Part shown: positions 11,590-22,157 of the stretch, piece by piece
Numbering within the stretch: the first letter of the stretch is position 1
How the letters are laid out: each line of letters opens with the position of its first letter
Position numbers and translations under genes: made by a program
The notes under the pieces: generated by a model
Told to the model about the DNA's origin: nothing
Database searches by the model: none
The model's input: only the letters and a program-made list of their open reading frames with translations
Assembly (NCBI GenBank): GCA_025024175.1
Contig: QCXZ01000053.1
Coordinates: 9,052,001-9,116,000 of the forward strand
Length of the DNA: 64,000 nt
Source: Rhyzopertha dominica
Taxonomy: Eukaryota; Arthropoda; Insecta; Coleoptera; Bostrichidae
Reading direction: 5' to 3'

Positions 11590-12794
11590 TTATCTTTTAT
11601 CAAGTAGTTCGTGTATATCTAGTAGGTAGGTAGTTCCTTTTTCATCGTTAGGTTCCTTTTTTATCAGGTTGGCACGTTGTTTCTATGACGTCTCGCTTCC
11701 TTGGTGATTTGTTTATTTACTTTCAAAATTTTGTTTGAACTTGTGTCAGGCAAATTTTGAGGTTCTTCGTCTTTGACAAAGATTACAGGTGTAATTGAAA
11801 CGTCAGACTATTAATTTTTTGTCAGTGTTTTTCAAGAGACAGCGATCTATCCGACAAAATATTATCTTATTATATTATGGACGCTGAAAGCATTCACCCC
11901 CGTATTCTGTAGTGTTCTTCTGTATTTGTTTGTAGATACTTTTTTGTCTTTTCTTCTTTTGTTTAACCTTTACCTCTATCTCTGTTGATTACCATCTCCT
12001 TTTTTTCTGAATACGTTTGATATTTTCGATGTTCTACATACTTCTTTTGACGTACCGATAATTTTCCGTTTTAACTGTTTCTATAGGTTCTCTACTTTTG
12101 TTCACGAAAAAACTATATTTTCCTCATATTGTTTCTCTAGCTTTGGTTAATAGTTCTTTTCAATTTTACACTCTTTTAAGATTATTGCTCTGGATCTTTT
12201 ATCTTATCTTGTTTGTTTTTCATGTATTGTCATCTGTATTGTGAGTAGGTGGTGGTAGTTGCTGCTTATTTTTGTTTTTTATTGTTTTTAAATACTCTCT
12301 GCTCACTACAAAGTAATCTATGAAAGATCTCTCATTCCTTGAAGGCACTTCTCTGGCAAATTTGTGCTTAGAAATGGAATTTGTAATGAATGGATATGTC
12401 CTTTTTTCCCATTGTTATTTTTCTTTTCCATTCCATATGGACCTAGATACCCTCGTTTCTATCGTAAATATCTGACATCAATAAACATTTCCATCGGCAT
12501 TGTTTAGACAACATACGTTGTCATTTTGGGCGTATTCTATGATTATTGTAATTATATCACTAGTATCCAATTTTTTTTCACTATGAACATTTTTTCATTT
12601 ACGTATCTTGCTTCTAGTATTTTTTTGTCTCTTTTAGTTTCAAAGTTGTAATAAATATTCAAACAAAAATAAAGTTTTGTTGGCGAATCCTCAGATTTTA
12701 CTGGAATTTTGTGTTTTAAAGTCAATTTTATATTTTTGTTTGGGAGTAATTCTATGACTAACCAATAAAGACATTATTTCCAGACCTGTTCACT

Positions 12795-13072
12795 ATGTTA
12801 TGCGTTTCTGTTAAAACAACAGACGAGTTTGATTATCAGTTTCTAATTAATGTACGTAAGAAACTAGTTCATTATAGAATTCTGCAGTGGTACCTATACG
12901 TTTTGTTTCATTGTTAGGATTGCAAAAGAAGTCCAGTGGAAGGAATTGCCCCCCGCACGTTCGCGATGTCATGTGTCCATCACCATTGAAGAAGAAACGT
13001 ACGGAAATGAACGAGCCACTATACGATGATGATTACTTCCGGATATTCAAACAACAACTTGAAGGCCATTGA
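12795..13072 (+). CDS. Tiny two-exon gene, copy 1 (unknown protein, 71 aa)
   Basis: Exon 1 is 12,795-12,855 and exon 2 is 12,918-13,072, with a 62-bp GT...AG intron (donor C|GTAAGA, acceptor TTGTTAG|GA). The joined frame keeps phase 1 and gives about 71 residues. It starts MLCVSVKTTDEFDYQFLINV, has a KKKR basic patch, and ends EPLYDDDYFRIFKQQLEGH. The acceptor-like TTATTTCCAG sits just before the ATG, so an upstream untranslated exon is possible. AATAAAG follows at about 13,134. Copies at 15,141 and 16,453/19,231 keep the same frame on both sides of the intron. The N-terminus faintly recalls ubiquitin-like starts (V-K-T-x-D); that is only an impression. No family recognised. Confidence 0.5.
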
Positions 13073-13365
13073 ATTATTGAATCGTCTGGAACCAATACAT
13101 ATTGTTTACATTGTAATAATTATTAATTATAAAAATAAAGTTTGCTGGTGAAGAATCAGATTTTATTTCAATGCCCTGACGATTTTTAATAGCTGAAATC
13201 GGTGAACGAACAGCTTTAATTAGGAAAACAGTGTTTGCATGCAGATCAATAATATATTAGCCTTTTGTGGCAGTATTTCGCAACATTAGCGCCCTCTGAC
13301 GGTTCACTATTTTCCGCCTAGGCCTCTGACAATTTTTTCCCTAGTTAGTTGTACCATCTCTGATA

Positions 13366-13742
13366 ATTTTACAAATTTTCAGCCCTCACCTTATCAAATA
13401 TTTTTAGTTTAACCCCCTACCCTTGCGCTAATCTTCCAGGGTGGCTTTTGACGACCAACCTCACGCTCTGTCGGTAACAATCGAACCCCTGAGTGATAAA
13501 ATTTACACTGCACCGAGTGACCGCGGCCCCTACGTAGCCAGCTCTTAGACTATTTTGTCTTTATTTATTTATTATTAATTGCAAAGCGTATTTTCATTTT
13601 CTAAGTAAGGGTTAGGTGGAAGAGCAGAGGATGCATTTTGCATTCATCTGGATCTCGCCCTTGATTGATTATTTATATTAACACAGATGTTTTCTCTAAT
13701 AGATTTGTTTTTTATGTAAGGCTCGTTTATATTTGATTGATC
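13366..13742 (-). mobile_element. SINE-like insertion with a Pol III box B
   Basis: It is absent from the left copy, where CCCTGAT joins TAGTATTTAATAAA directly at 7139-7160. On the minus strand it contains GGGGCCGCGGTCACTCGGTG and then GGGGTTCGATTGTTACC (13,470-13,490). The second block is close to the box B consensus GGTTCGANTCC. A tRNA-derived SINE is a reasonable reading, but box A is weak and no poly-A or clear target duplication was found. Confidence 0.4.
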
Positions 13743-14070
13743 CTAGTATTTAATAAATTGGGTGTAATATCGTGTTGATCTGGGATTTTCACTCTTTCAG
13801 TTTATGTTTTAGTTCATTTCTTGTACTTGTGGCTTGTTCTAGTTTATTTCTGCCAGTCTCTTTACCTATCTATTATTGCATTTTCCATAGTTACGATGTT
13901 TCCCTATTTGGCATTTATCTTACTTAGTTCAGGTGCTTTTATTTAACGTTTTTAATATGCCTTAGTATAGTTTCTGTTTATCCAAGTACTGTTCTTTCAT
14001 CAAAATTCCTTTGCTTATTTTATTAAATGTTTAACTTTAGTTCTGATGGTTTTGAATGTTCTGTAGTGTT

Positions 14071-14282
14071 ACGAGGGTGAATGCTTCCAGCGTCCATAAT
14101 ATTGGATAATTATGTTTTCGGAAAAAAACGCTGTCACTGTCAAAATTTTGTTCGGACTTGTGAGAGAATTTTTGGAGATACTACTTTTTGAAAAAGATTA
14201 TAGGTGTAATCGAAACATCAGATCAATAAATTTTGTCAGTGTTTAATAGTGACAGTTTTTTCCTAAAACATAGTTATCTAAT
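14071..14282. mobile_element. Short PLE terminal remnant (right copy)
   Basis: Counterpart of 8649-8860, flanked by TTCTGTAGTGTT at 14,059-14,070 and 14,283-14,294. The GTGTAATCGAAACATCAG block keeps the 3' half of a hammerhead-like core. The 5' half is lost (TTTTTGAAAAAG). Confidence 0.6.
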
Positions 14283-15140
14283 TTCTGTAGTGTTCTTCTG
14301 TATTTGTCTGTAGATATTTTTTTGTTTTTACTTCTTTTGTTTAACCTTTACCTCTATCTCTGTTGATTATCATCTACTTTTTTTTGTGAATACGTTTGAT
14401 ATTTTCGATGTTCTACATACTTCTTTTGACGTAGTGATAATTTTCTGTTTTAACTGTTCCTATAGGTTCTCTACTTTTGTCCACGAAAAAACTATATTTT
14501 CCTCATATTGTTTCTCTACCTTTTGTTAATAGTTCTTTTCAATTTTATACTCTTTTAAGATTATAGCTCTGGATCTTTTGTCTTATCTTGTTTTTTTTTC
14601 ATCTATTGTCATCTCTATTGGGAGTAGGTGGTAGTTGCTGCTTATTTTTGTTTTTTATTGTTTTTAAATACTCTGCTCACTACGAAGTAATCTATGATAG
14701 ATCTCACACCTTGAAGCCACTTCTCTGGCAAATTTGTACTTAGAAATGGAATTTGTAATGAATGGATATGTCCTTTTTTCCCATTGTCATTTTTCTTTTC
14801 CATTCCATATGGACCTAGATACCCTCGTCTCTATCGTAAATATCTGACATCAATAATCAATAATCAATATCAATATCAATCAATAATAATAATTCCATCG
14901 GCATTGTTTAGACAACATACGTTGTCATTTTGTGCGTATTCTATGATTATTGTAATTACATCACTAGTATCCATTTTTTTTTTCACTACAAAGTTGTAAT
15001 AAATATTCAAACAAAAATAAAGTTTTGTTGGCGAATCCTCAGATTTTACCGGTATTTTGTGTTTTAAAGTCAATTATATTTTTGTATGGGAGTAATTCTA
15101 TGACTAACCAATAAAGACATTATTTCCAGAGCTGTTTACT

Positions 15141-15414
15141 ATGTTATACGTTTCTGTTAAAACAATAGACGATTTTGATTGCCAGTTTCTAATTAATGTA
15201 CGCAATAAATTAGTTCATTATAGAATTCTGCAGTGGTATCTATACCTTTGTTTTATTGTTAGGGCTGCAAGGGGTGCGAAGGATAAGGAGTTGCTACAGT
15301 AAGAGAGATCCCATGTGTTTAGGATCCTTAAAGAAGAAGCGTAGGGAAATGGACGAGCCACTATACGATGATGAATACTTCAGGATATTCAAACAACAAC
15401 TTGAAGACTATTGA
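15141..15414 (+). CDS. Tiny two-exon gene, copy 2 (unknown protein, 70 aa)
   Basis: Exon 1 is 15,141-15,201, exon 2 is 15,263-15,414. The intron has a GC donor (C|GCAATA) in place of GT, with acceptor TTGTTAG|GG. The joined frame runs without a stop. It starts MLYVSVKTIDDFDCQFLINV, the middle differs strongly from copy 1, and it ends EPLYDDEYFRIFKQQLEDY. Reading straight through the intron without splicing gives stops. The retained phase despite donor change argues that the intron model is correct. GC-AG introns exist but are less efficient, so expression is uncertain. Confidence 0.45.
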
Positions 15415-15895
15415 ATTATTGAATCGTCTGGAACTAATACATATTATGTACATTGTAATAATTATTAATTATAAAAATAAAGTTTACTGGTGAAGAATCA
15501 GATTTTATTTCAATGCCCTGACGATGTTTAATAGCTGAAATCGGTGAACGAACAGCTTTAATCATGAAAACAGTGTTTGCATGCAGATCAATAACAAATG
15601 CAGTTTTTTGTGGCAGTGATTTATTTAGAAAAACTTTAACAGTGAACTACAACTACAATACAATACAATGTTTGTCATTGTTTGCGATAGACATGACTGC
15701 TTTCATTAACCTTTTTTGATTTCTTGTCCAGTAATATTGTCCAGAATTTGTTTCATGTAGTACATTCACATTTCACACTGATTTTGCAGGAACCTCTTAT
15801 CATCAATTTTTATCGTTTAATTTCAAGTGCTTCTCTCACAATTGAAGTCGAAATGAAATTGATATTTTTAGAATTAGTATTAGAGCATCATTTAT

Positions 15896-16452
15896 ATACA
15901 TGATGTTTCACGAGTGATAATGACCCTGACGAAATTAAAAATGCAACCCAAAATACATGCTCATAGCCAATGTGGTTATTTTACATAATGGTATTATTTT
16001 AAAAATAAATTGGGAATCCATTGCAGCTATGCGCTATGGTTTCTGTCACTGTATTTATTAAAAGTCAATATGTATTCAAATGATGAAAAAACAGATATGA
16101 TTTTGATTTATGGCGAATGCAAGAAAAATGCTTCCGCTGCTGCCCGATACAATTTTCAAGAGACTTGAATTAACTTTGTTGAAACCAAAACTTTGAGAAA
16201 TTTCACTTGTCCTTCTTTTAAGGTGCTCATACATAGATACACCTTATTTACTATAAATTAATTGCATGTCATTAACATTTTAATATAAATGGTTTTCTTA
16301 ATAAAGTTGAATATAAAATCATGTTGATGCGGGTTTCCTTGCTCCAATATTAAGTGTGGTATGATCCATCAACAAACTTTAAGGACAAAGTGGCCACCAC
16401 TGAAAAAGGCAAGAGAAAGAACAGCAACAGGCCCTGACAATGAAATTAGAGT
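15896..16452. mobile_element. Deleted, rearranged copy of the Tc1/mariner-type element
   Basis: It begins with the terminal sequence TACATGATGTTTCACG and the subterminal TCGTCAGGGT block in reverse complement. It then has about 16,014-16,445 homologous to 835-1047 (GCTATGCGCTATGG, GCTTCCGCTGCTGCCCG). The transposase is absent. It provides the intact target (ACCCT at 15,923-15,927) for the gypsy insertion at 1949. Confidence 0.65.
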
Positions 16453-17334
16453 ATGTTACGCGTTTCTGTTAAAACAATAGACGATTTCGATTGCCAGTTT
16501 CTAATTAGTGTCGTGCTCAAGAAACGCCTAATATTCATTGGTCACGTGGCAACGGGAATGGGCATTGTAAACCGAGTAATTATGGCAGCCCAAGATCACT
16601 ATATTTTATCGACTGTATCGGTTTTGCAGGATTGCTGCAATATAATAGCTTTGTAAATGTGTCAAATAATACTCTGGACTTAAGTAATTTCTTTATTGTT
16701 CGCATTTTATTTAAATCTGATGTTCCTTTCTGTCCTGTGGATGAATTTTTGGTGGTCTTGAATATGAATTACATGTGAATACAACGATTTTTATACGCAA
16801 AACCTATAGTTCATTACTTAACTTTAAGTTTAAGTTTGTAGATTATAAAGCCTTTTATAATAACATGAACGGGATAGATTGGCACAGTGAGTTTAAAACT
16901 TTGAACACAAATGAGTCACTTCAGAAACTTTATTCTGTACTGTATAGTTTATTTGATAAATATGTACCGCGGAGCGTTAGAAAATCATGCTCTTAACCGA
17001 GGTGGTTCTCAAAAGTAACAATTAGAACACTTAAAGAAAAGAAGAAATAGCACAGTCTTTGGAAAAGATAAGAGCATTACAAAATTTGATTTTAATAATA
17101 TAAACAGTAGCTTATTTGATAGAGTTAATTCAATTAGATATTTGGGTGTTGTATTTGATTCAAAGATGCTATTTAGTGAACAAGGCAAATAATAGTCTCA
17201 TATTTATTTTTAGAATTTTCTCTGCATTTAGGAAATTGAAATCTTTTAATTCTTTGTTCAATATTGTTTATTGTTTAAATAACTTTATGAGGTACTCGCC
17301 GGCAGAAATAGATATGATATGTTGTTTTAATTAG

Positions 17335-18570
17335 GTATACGACAGATGGGGGCAATAATAAGCAAGGCAAGTGATGCTAATGTTTATATTTCGGACCTTA
17401 AATTAGTGGCCCTTCTTCAGAACAACTGAAGGACAAAGAAAAACCAGTATGATAACAACATTCGTAAATAACAATACAGAACTTACAGCAAAAAGCCAGT
17501 AAAAAGATGCACAATAGTTCTCAATCATCGGGCAGGATATTACTTTTTAACATTGAAGACAAGGGAGCAAACATGCCTCGTCACCAACACCATGTAAATA
17601 AAGGAGTGGCACATCTAAAAACCACTCAAAACTTCCAAAAAACACGATCAGTAGAGATAACATTTGTCAGGCGTCAAAAACTGAAATGGCAGAAAAATGA
17701 CAAAAATTGACGAAAAAATAAATCAAGTTCACAAAAACAGACAAGACAAGCCTTTTGGAATGCGCCTGTGGTCATAAGTGTGAGTCCAAATGAAATAGAT
17801 AATTATAGATGTTACTTAAATTATTGACATCTGTTCTTTTATTAATGGTGTCTTTCCGAACATAGATATGACTCATCTCCATAAAAAGTCTTTTTTTTGT
17901 AATTATTTTCATTTGCTAGAATTTTTGGATTACTAAAATCAAAAGAGTGTCCTAAATTTGCAACATGTTTGAGATAGAGCACATCTTTCAGGTCTAAGCT
18001 TAATATCACTTCTATGCAAAGTAATTCTTTGTTTAAGCGATTGTTTAGTCTGGCCAACATATACTTTTTGGCAGTCTGTGCAACCTATGAGGAAAACAAT
18101 ATTATGAAGCTCGAAAATATTTATCCTATCTTTTAATTTTGTAAAAAGGGAAAAGTTAGTTTTAAGATTGTAACACGCTATGTTTATATGATCAACCGTT
18201 CTGAATTTTTTTATATTTTATGAGTCAAAGAAGACACGAAAGGAAAAGATGCGAAAACCGGTTGAGCATCATTTGATTCAAGGTGAGGCGGATTATTTTT
18301 GTTAACCGTTCGAAATTCTGTACTAAAAATAAGATTTTTAAGGAAAATTTTGGGATAACCATTAACCAAAAGGATTTTGAATAAACGTAGTAATGACGAT
18401 TGCATAAAAGAAGGATGAGTTATATTTTTAATTTTTTTTTAGATCCAAAATGACTAGTTTTAACCTTCATATCGTGTTGAGATAAAAAATGGATGTAACG
18501 ACCAGAATTTGTGGGCTTCTGATACCAATCTAATATTATTATTGCCCCCATCTGCCGGATACCTAATAAC
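17335..18570 (-). mobile_element. Penelope-like element E (decayed)
   Basis: Bounded by inverted ends: GGTATACGACAGATGGGGGC at 17,335 and the reverse complement of GCCCCCATCTGCCGGATACC at 18,547. Reading on the minus strand, thumb/linker sequence (FKILLVNGYPKIFLKN, 18,211-18,405) precedes a GIY-YIG remnant with SKHVANLGHSFDFSNPKI-type sequence (17,842-18,060). Many frameshifts. A hammerhead-like core lies at its 3' end (17,381-17,420). Confidence 0.7.
17381..17420 (-). ncRNA. Hammerhead-ribozyme-like motif (PLE E)
   Basis: Minus strand: CTGAAGA (CUGANGA core) at 17,414-17,420; stem II GGGCC/GGTCC, 5 bp with one G-U; then GAAATATA. Stem III would be the 2-bp AU/AU seen in PLE-type hammerheads, with the cleavage triplet AUA. 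All core positions I can check fit the consensus. Confidence 0.6.
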
Positions 18571-19370
18571 AACATATCATGTTTATTGTTTATATATTTT
18601 GAACTATATTTCGGTTCTTATCGTATTCGTGTTATCTCATTCGTGCTGCCTCGGGAGCAGCGACGAAGTTTTGCAGGTCTCCGTTACCCATACAGCATCT
18701 GTAGTGGTGCAAAGGACTCGACAGTTATTTTGAGTACGCTGAATATTTCGGTGCCTTCTGTGTATAACACTAGATCTCACAATTTGTTTTATGTACCAGT
18801 ACAATTTCCTACTGCGTATACAAACGCCCTACTTCTTAGAAGTATTAAGTCCTACAATTCATTAAGCAGGCTAACTAATCGATCACTTAAAGTTGATATA
18901 CTTAATGATTATGTATACTCATTTAGGAAAAAAATTTTAAAGTGCTTCACCAGTAAATTCTTGTTTTTTCCTTTCGTTATCTTGATAGTTTACTTCTTAC
19001 ATGTTATAATCATAAATTAGGTGTTAATTAGGAATGAGACTTAGGTATTAATTTTAAATTTAGTAATTCCTGTTTTGCGGTGTGGTTTATTCTATAATAT
19101 GTTAATTTCATTATTGAATAAGTTGTAAGCACCGTTTTAGGTTCGTCCTGTTTGTGCTTCTGTATATAAATAAATAAATAAATTACAGAATTTTCTGCAG
19201 TGGTACCTATACCTTTTGTTTCATTGTTAGGGCTGCAAGGGGTGAACATGCAAAGAAAATGCGTCAGCACCGATCCCATGTGTGCTAAGAAGAAACGTAC
19301 GGAAATGAACGAGCCACTATACGATGATGGATACTTCAGGATATTCAAACAACAACTTGAAGACTATTGA

Positions 19371-21470
19371 ATTATTGAATCGTCTGGAACTAATACATAT
19401 TATTTCCAATGTAATAATTATTAACTATAAAAATAAAAGTTTACTGGTGAATTTTCAGATTTTATTTCAATGTCTTTAAGATTTTGAATAGCTGAAATCA
19501 GTGACTGAATAGCTTTAAACAGAAAAAACGACATTTGCATGCAGGTCCATAGTAAAATGCAGACTTTTGTTGCAGTGCTTTATTTAGGAAAACTTTTAAC
19601 AGTGGACTACGACTACAATACAATAAATCATACATTGTCAATGTTTGCGATAGACATGACTGCTTTCGTTAATCTTTTTTGATTTCTTATCTAGTAATAT
19701 TGTATAGAATTTGTTTCCTAGTATCATGTAGTACATTCACGTTTCACCATGATTTTGCAGGAACCACTTATCATCAATTTTTATCGTTTAATTTAAAGCG
19801 CTTCTCTCACAATTGAATTCGAAATGAAATTGATATATTTAGAATTAGTATTAGTGCAAAATTTATATATTAGTCTTCACAACTAAAGTAAACTTGTAAG
19901 TGGGTGTCGACCTTGCAGGAAGAACGTAATTAAAAGAGAACTCTTAATCTTGTCAAGCTTGCGTTTTATTAAAAACATAATCAGGGCTTCTACAACTAAT
20001 GACATTGTTAATAACATTAATAACTTATTGCTGTATTTACAGATCAGTGAGTAAGAAAGCATTGCAACAGTAAAGTAACAAGATTGACAATGATTTAAAT
20101 TATTTACACGACTGCAGAAGAACACCTACATGAACTATGTGCCCTAAACATAGTTAAAAACATCTCGCGTTAAAAAGAAATACCAACACATGCTAAACCC
20201 GATCACAGTCCATTTAATTTAATTTACTATTGCAGGTTAGTTAAGTAGATAAGTATATATTACACTTAAATTATCTGTCCGATCTTTTATTTGTAGCAAC
20301 TTTAAATTTTGATATGTGTGATACATTTATAGAAAAAGTCCTTTAATTATTTTAATCAGTTTTTACATAAAAAATTTTTACGTGGTCAAACTCTACAGTA
20401 CAATCACTGTTATCAATTAGATGAGTGGATAGTTCACGTTTGTTATTGGATTTCCTGTATCACTTTTGTGTCCTGTCAAGCGTTTTTTTAAGTAGATTAG
20501 TTTGTACTATGTACTATGTATATTACCCCATGGATGACATTAAGAGTGTTTTATCTTTAAGTTTAGTAAACATAATTAGAAATTACAATATTTTTTGTAG
20601 CTTTGATCGCCATTTTGTGTTTTTTTATTACTTTGCTCATTTTGCCGATTAACTTATTACACTGTGACATTATATATTTACTAGTGTGAATCTGATTGCT
20701 TACTTGGGTATGTTGCTCACTACTGGCAGGTAGGTAACAAATTAGGAGACTTGGTTTGCTCCGAGCAAATCATCTACCATCTTCATTACGAAACTAAGAA
20801 ATTTATGCTTTTATTTGAAGATTCTTTCAGGATTAAAAAGAGGACTTCAAAGATTACGTATACATATTTTAATTTCTACCGAATCAGAAATTGAACATGG
20901 CATGTTTCATACTTGTCAATTAAATCTTTTTTTACTAATTTTATATAATTTATTTCGCACTTTTGAACTTTTAATTAAATGTGCTGCTCCCGAATTTTCT
21001 GTCTGAACAGATTTATGTGCCTTAATTTTTATCAAATTGCTAGTACTAATACAAGTCATAGTTTTTTGCTCAATAACTTATCAGGTGTAAAATTTGTCGA
21101 AAGATAAATTAGATGCATTTTACTTCTGCTGGCAGCCTCTCATATGAGCATTAAAAATTTTACATTATGTGGTGTCAGGTATCTACGAATATTTTTTATT
21201 AATCCTTATGTAAGCAGTGTTGCCTTAGTAAAGCTGCATTTCCCAAATAAAGAATCATGGAGTTTCGTTTTTTACTTGGAATAACCAACCACCCAACCAG
21301 TGGTAAACCCAACATCGTTCTATTACACTAACCTACTAACCACAGCATGAGTACTACCAAGTTAAAGTACCCAAAATTATTATGAGTAATACTGGCAAAT
21401 CCTAGTAATTGCGAACGCAACAAACGACAAGTTAATACGACAATGGAATGACACTTCTGTGATAAGATGT
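19371..21470. other. 3' flank of repeat copy 3, then unassigned DNA
   Basis: 19,371-19,880 matches the 3' part of the tandem unit (compare 15,415-15,880). Beyond that I see no gene, RNA or element boundary I can support up to the hammerhead at 21,474. Short frames here lack codon structure or homology. Confidence 0.45.
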
Positions 21471-21473
21471 CTG

Positions 21474-21562
21474 CTTTGGTCGATTTACTCTCTTACTCCT
21501 GCCTGATGAATCCCAACAGGGCGAAACTAGTCGTAGGGTGAGAGTGAGTTGACCAGGGCAGA
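21474..21562 (+). ncRNA. Orphan type I hammerhead ribozyme with long stem I
   Basis: Core: CTGATGA at 21,503-21,509 and GAAA at 21,523-21,526, followed by CTAGTC. Stem III is ACT/AGT without loop, and the cleavage site is after C21,532 (GUC). Stem II is short: TCCC/GGG around AACA, with an A-C mismatch at its base. Stem I is long and interrupted: TACTCCTGC... pairs with GTAGGG..., then CTCTC/GAGAG, then TGGTC/GACCA around an internal loop. Loop-less stem III hammerheads usually work as dimers and are a hallmark of PLEs and retrozyme-like repeats. No PLE coding sequence is adjacent. Confidence 0.68.
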
Positions 21563-22157
21563 TGATTTATTTAATTCATATAAAATGAATATTTAAAATT
21601 GTTTTTTTTAATGTTACATGAAAAGTTCTATTAATAAATGTTAAACGGCGTTTCATAGTCTCAGTGCTTTCGTTTCGGAGATTTTCACAGTAGCAATAAA
21701 CACTGCAAACGTCAAATTTTGCACAAAATGTAAAATAACTACAAAATCATGCTACTTAGACCAAATGTAATGTTAACAATCTGCCATTTATTTTCAGTGC
21801 AAAATTCAACATTGCAATAATAAACAGTGTTCCATTTAACATAACGAAGTTAGTGTATGTACACTTCCGGTATAACCGGAAGTCTGCCATTTTCAGAAAC
21901 GTTTTCTTCTATAAGCACTAAATTTTGTAAAACTTCACTCGAAACATTTTTAACTAGGTTCACCTATACTTTCTTTCTTTATAGATTGTAGTGTTGTAAT
22001 TAGCTGTTGGTCGCCATAATCTGGCCTCAGCAGCGAATTACGCTCTGAAGCTCGAAAATACTGAGCGACGAGCGATTCAGCTGCAAATGCGCTGGATGGC
22101 GTTCAACAGCATTACATATAAAAACTTTGATGTATATATGCCGCGATTCTGAATAGG

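Larger units (their letters stand above)
8874..11904. mobile_element. Penelope-like element insertion A: inverted pair, 3' ends outward
   Basis: A 3,031-bp insertion bounded by an exact 13-bp duplication, TTCTGTAGTGTTC, at 8861-8873 and 11,905-11,917. The uninterrupted target survives at 14,283-14,295. The insertion holds a minus-strand PLE copy (8874 to about 10,620) joined head-to-head to a plus-strand copy (about 10,621-11,904). Both lack the 5' end, and the joint has microhomology around TTACGAAAG. Both outer ends carry a decayed hammerhead-like motif (8943-8974 minus, 11,773-11,804 plus). The plus copy extends about 35 bp further at its outer end (GGACGCTGAAAGCATTC) than the minus copy. 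Confidence 0.88.
7057..13275. repeat. Tandem duplication, left copy (interrupted by two later insertions)
   Basis: The copy starts TTCGCAACATTAGCGCC at 7057. It aligns in order with the right copy, which starts with the same words at 13,277. Removing the foldback at 7335-8449 and the PLE at 8874-11904 leaves roughly 2.06 kb collinear with the right copy. Shared landmarks are the CTATCTAT target, TTCTGTAGTGTT target sites, a region at about 12,000-12,400 whose minus strand resembles LINE endonuclease or linker sequence (RSFIDYFVVSREY), and the small two-exon frame at the end. Confidence 0.8.
13276..15640. repeat. Tandem duplication, right copy
   Basis: It starts abutting the left copy and is collinear with it, but lacks the foldback and the large PLE. 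It has its own extra 13,366-13,742 insertion. Differences from the left copy are scattered substitutions and small indels, so the duplication predates the PLE and foldback insertions. Confidence 0.8.
16511..19185 (+). pseudogene. Jockey-like LINE, 5'-truncated, interrupted by a PLE
   Basis: Endonuclease C-terminal sequence (FIDCIGFAGLLQYN, NVSNNTLDL) lies at 16,600-16,690. Linker sequence containing YVPRSVRKSC ends at 16,996. RT thumb-like SIRYLGVVFDSK is at about 17,130-17,165. After the PLE at 17,335-18,570, the C-terminal block (FVLPREQRRSFAGLRYPY, SVYNTRSHN) continues to about 18,990. The 3' UTR ends in (TAAA)n near 19,180. Multiple stops and deletions are present, including most of the RT. 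Typical of I/Jockey-group LINEs. Confidence 0.7.
16453..19370 (+). pseudogene. Tiny two-exon gene, copy 3, split by a LINE
   Basis: Exon 1 (16,453 to about 16,510, starting MLRVSVKTIDDFDCQFLI) is separated from exon 2 (19,231-19,370, ending EPLYDDGYFRIFKQQLEDY) by a roughly 2.7 kb LINE that itself holds a PLE. Exon 2 remains fully open in the same phase as in the other copies. The natural acceptor TTGTTAG is intact. The insertion lies at or in the short intron and removed the donor. Confidence 0.5.

Noticed and set aside
13470..13540. Considered as a tRNA gene on the minus strand
   Set aside because: A box B is present, but acceptor and anticodon stems cannot be drawn; kept only as a SINE-like insertion.
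20425..20652. 75-residue frame and other short frames at 19.9-21.0 kb
   Set aside because: Phe/Tyr/Leu-rich translations of AT-rich DNA without homology or splice context.
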